The notes beneath the pieces were generated by a model. The model was not told the DNA's origin. It saw only the letters and a list, made by a program, of their open reading frames with translations, and did not search any database. Made by a program: the position numbers and the translations under genes. A DNA stretch of 64,000 bases, taken from NCBI RefSeq assembly GCF_036013525.1, contig NZ_CP107853.1, forward strand, positions 3,782,001 through 3,846,000, given 5' to 3'. Positions 63,970 through 64,000 of this stretch are shown piece after piece (position 1 is the stretch's first letter; the number at the start of each line of letters is the position of its first letter). The DNA is from Nonomuraea sp. NBC_00507. GTDB taxonomy: Bacteria > Actinomycetota > Actinomycetes > Streptosporangiales > Streptosporangiaceae.

Positions 63970-64000
63970 ACCAGACCATCGGACGAAACAAGCAGATGCT

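Overview
This is a GC-rich actinobacterial chromosome segment. Gene content and order (ECF sigma factor SigE, its zinc-binding anti-sigma factor, HtrA, TatB and Mrp together; TetR, DUF3107, ferritin-like protein and RhlE together; Ku with split LigD-like proteins) point to an actinomycete, most plausibly of the Streptosporangiales (Nonomuraea-like). The family-level placement is inference; no rRNA gene is present.

Positions 1-35,200 are a housekeeping backbone with tight spacing, frequent 4-base ATGA overlaps and uniform codon use. It starts with a minus-strand set: a PaaX-type regulator, a PaaG-like isomerase and a polysaccharide lyase family 8 enzyme cut by the window edge. Next come DUF3117, leucyl aminopeptidase, an O-methyltransferase and the envelope-stress block sigE - anti-sigma factor - htrA - tatB. 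After that come a PRC/MgtE-N/CBS protein with a DUF1003 partner, a MarR regulator, the Fe-S carrier ATPase Mrp, a CitE-like lyase, a putative membrane cytochrome/exported protein pair, a CPBP protease and a very large membrane-anchored beta-propeller protein. The block ends with Nudix, MBL-fold, RecB-like nuclease, MFS, MpaB-like and alpha/beta hydrolase genes, a Ku/ligase/polymerase end-joining cluster, and tetR-DUF3107-miaE-like-rhlE.

Positions 35,400-64,000 are an accessory region. It holds a two-gene nucleotidyltransferase (AbiEii-like) module, a decayed subtilase and parts of a surface-polysaccharide locus: two nucleotide-sugar dehydrogenases, two methyltransferases, a GT4 glycosyltransferase, two NAD-dependent epimerases, a WecA/MraY-like phosphoglycosyl transferase and a chain-length/tyrosine-kinase-like protein. 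These genes are separated by many insertion-sequence remains (IS4-like, IS66, ISAs1, ISL3, Mu/IS481-like, IS1634, IS630, ISAzo13). No flippase or polymerase gene for the polysaccharide is visible.

The most striking object is a complete Recombinase-In-Trio (RIT) element at about 51,620-54,973. It has three overlapping tyrosine recombinase genes, long terminal inverted repeats, and at each end a second pair of inverted arms (core TTATGCCGA) about 38 bases apart. It interrupts an ISAs1-type transposase gene, which can be read through if the element is removed. A decayed second RIT copy lies about 1 kb upstream and keeps one end with the same two-arm architecture. A short-spacer palindrome with the same arm sequence sits at the left insertion junction. 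This arm architecture is the best candidate here for a little-described recombination site.
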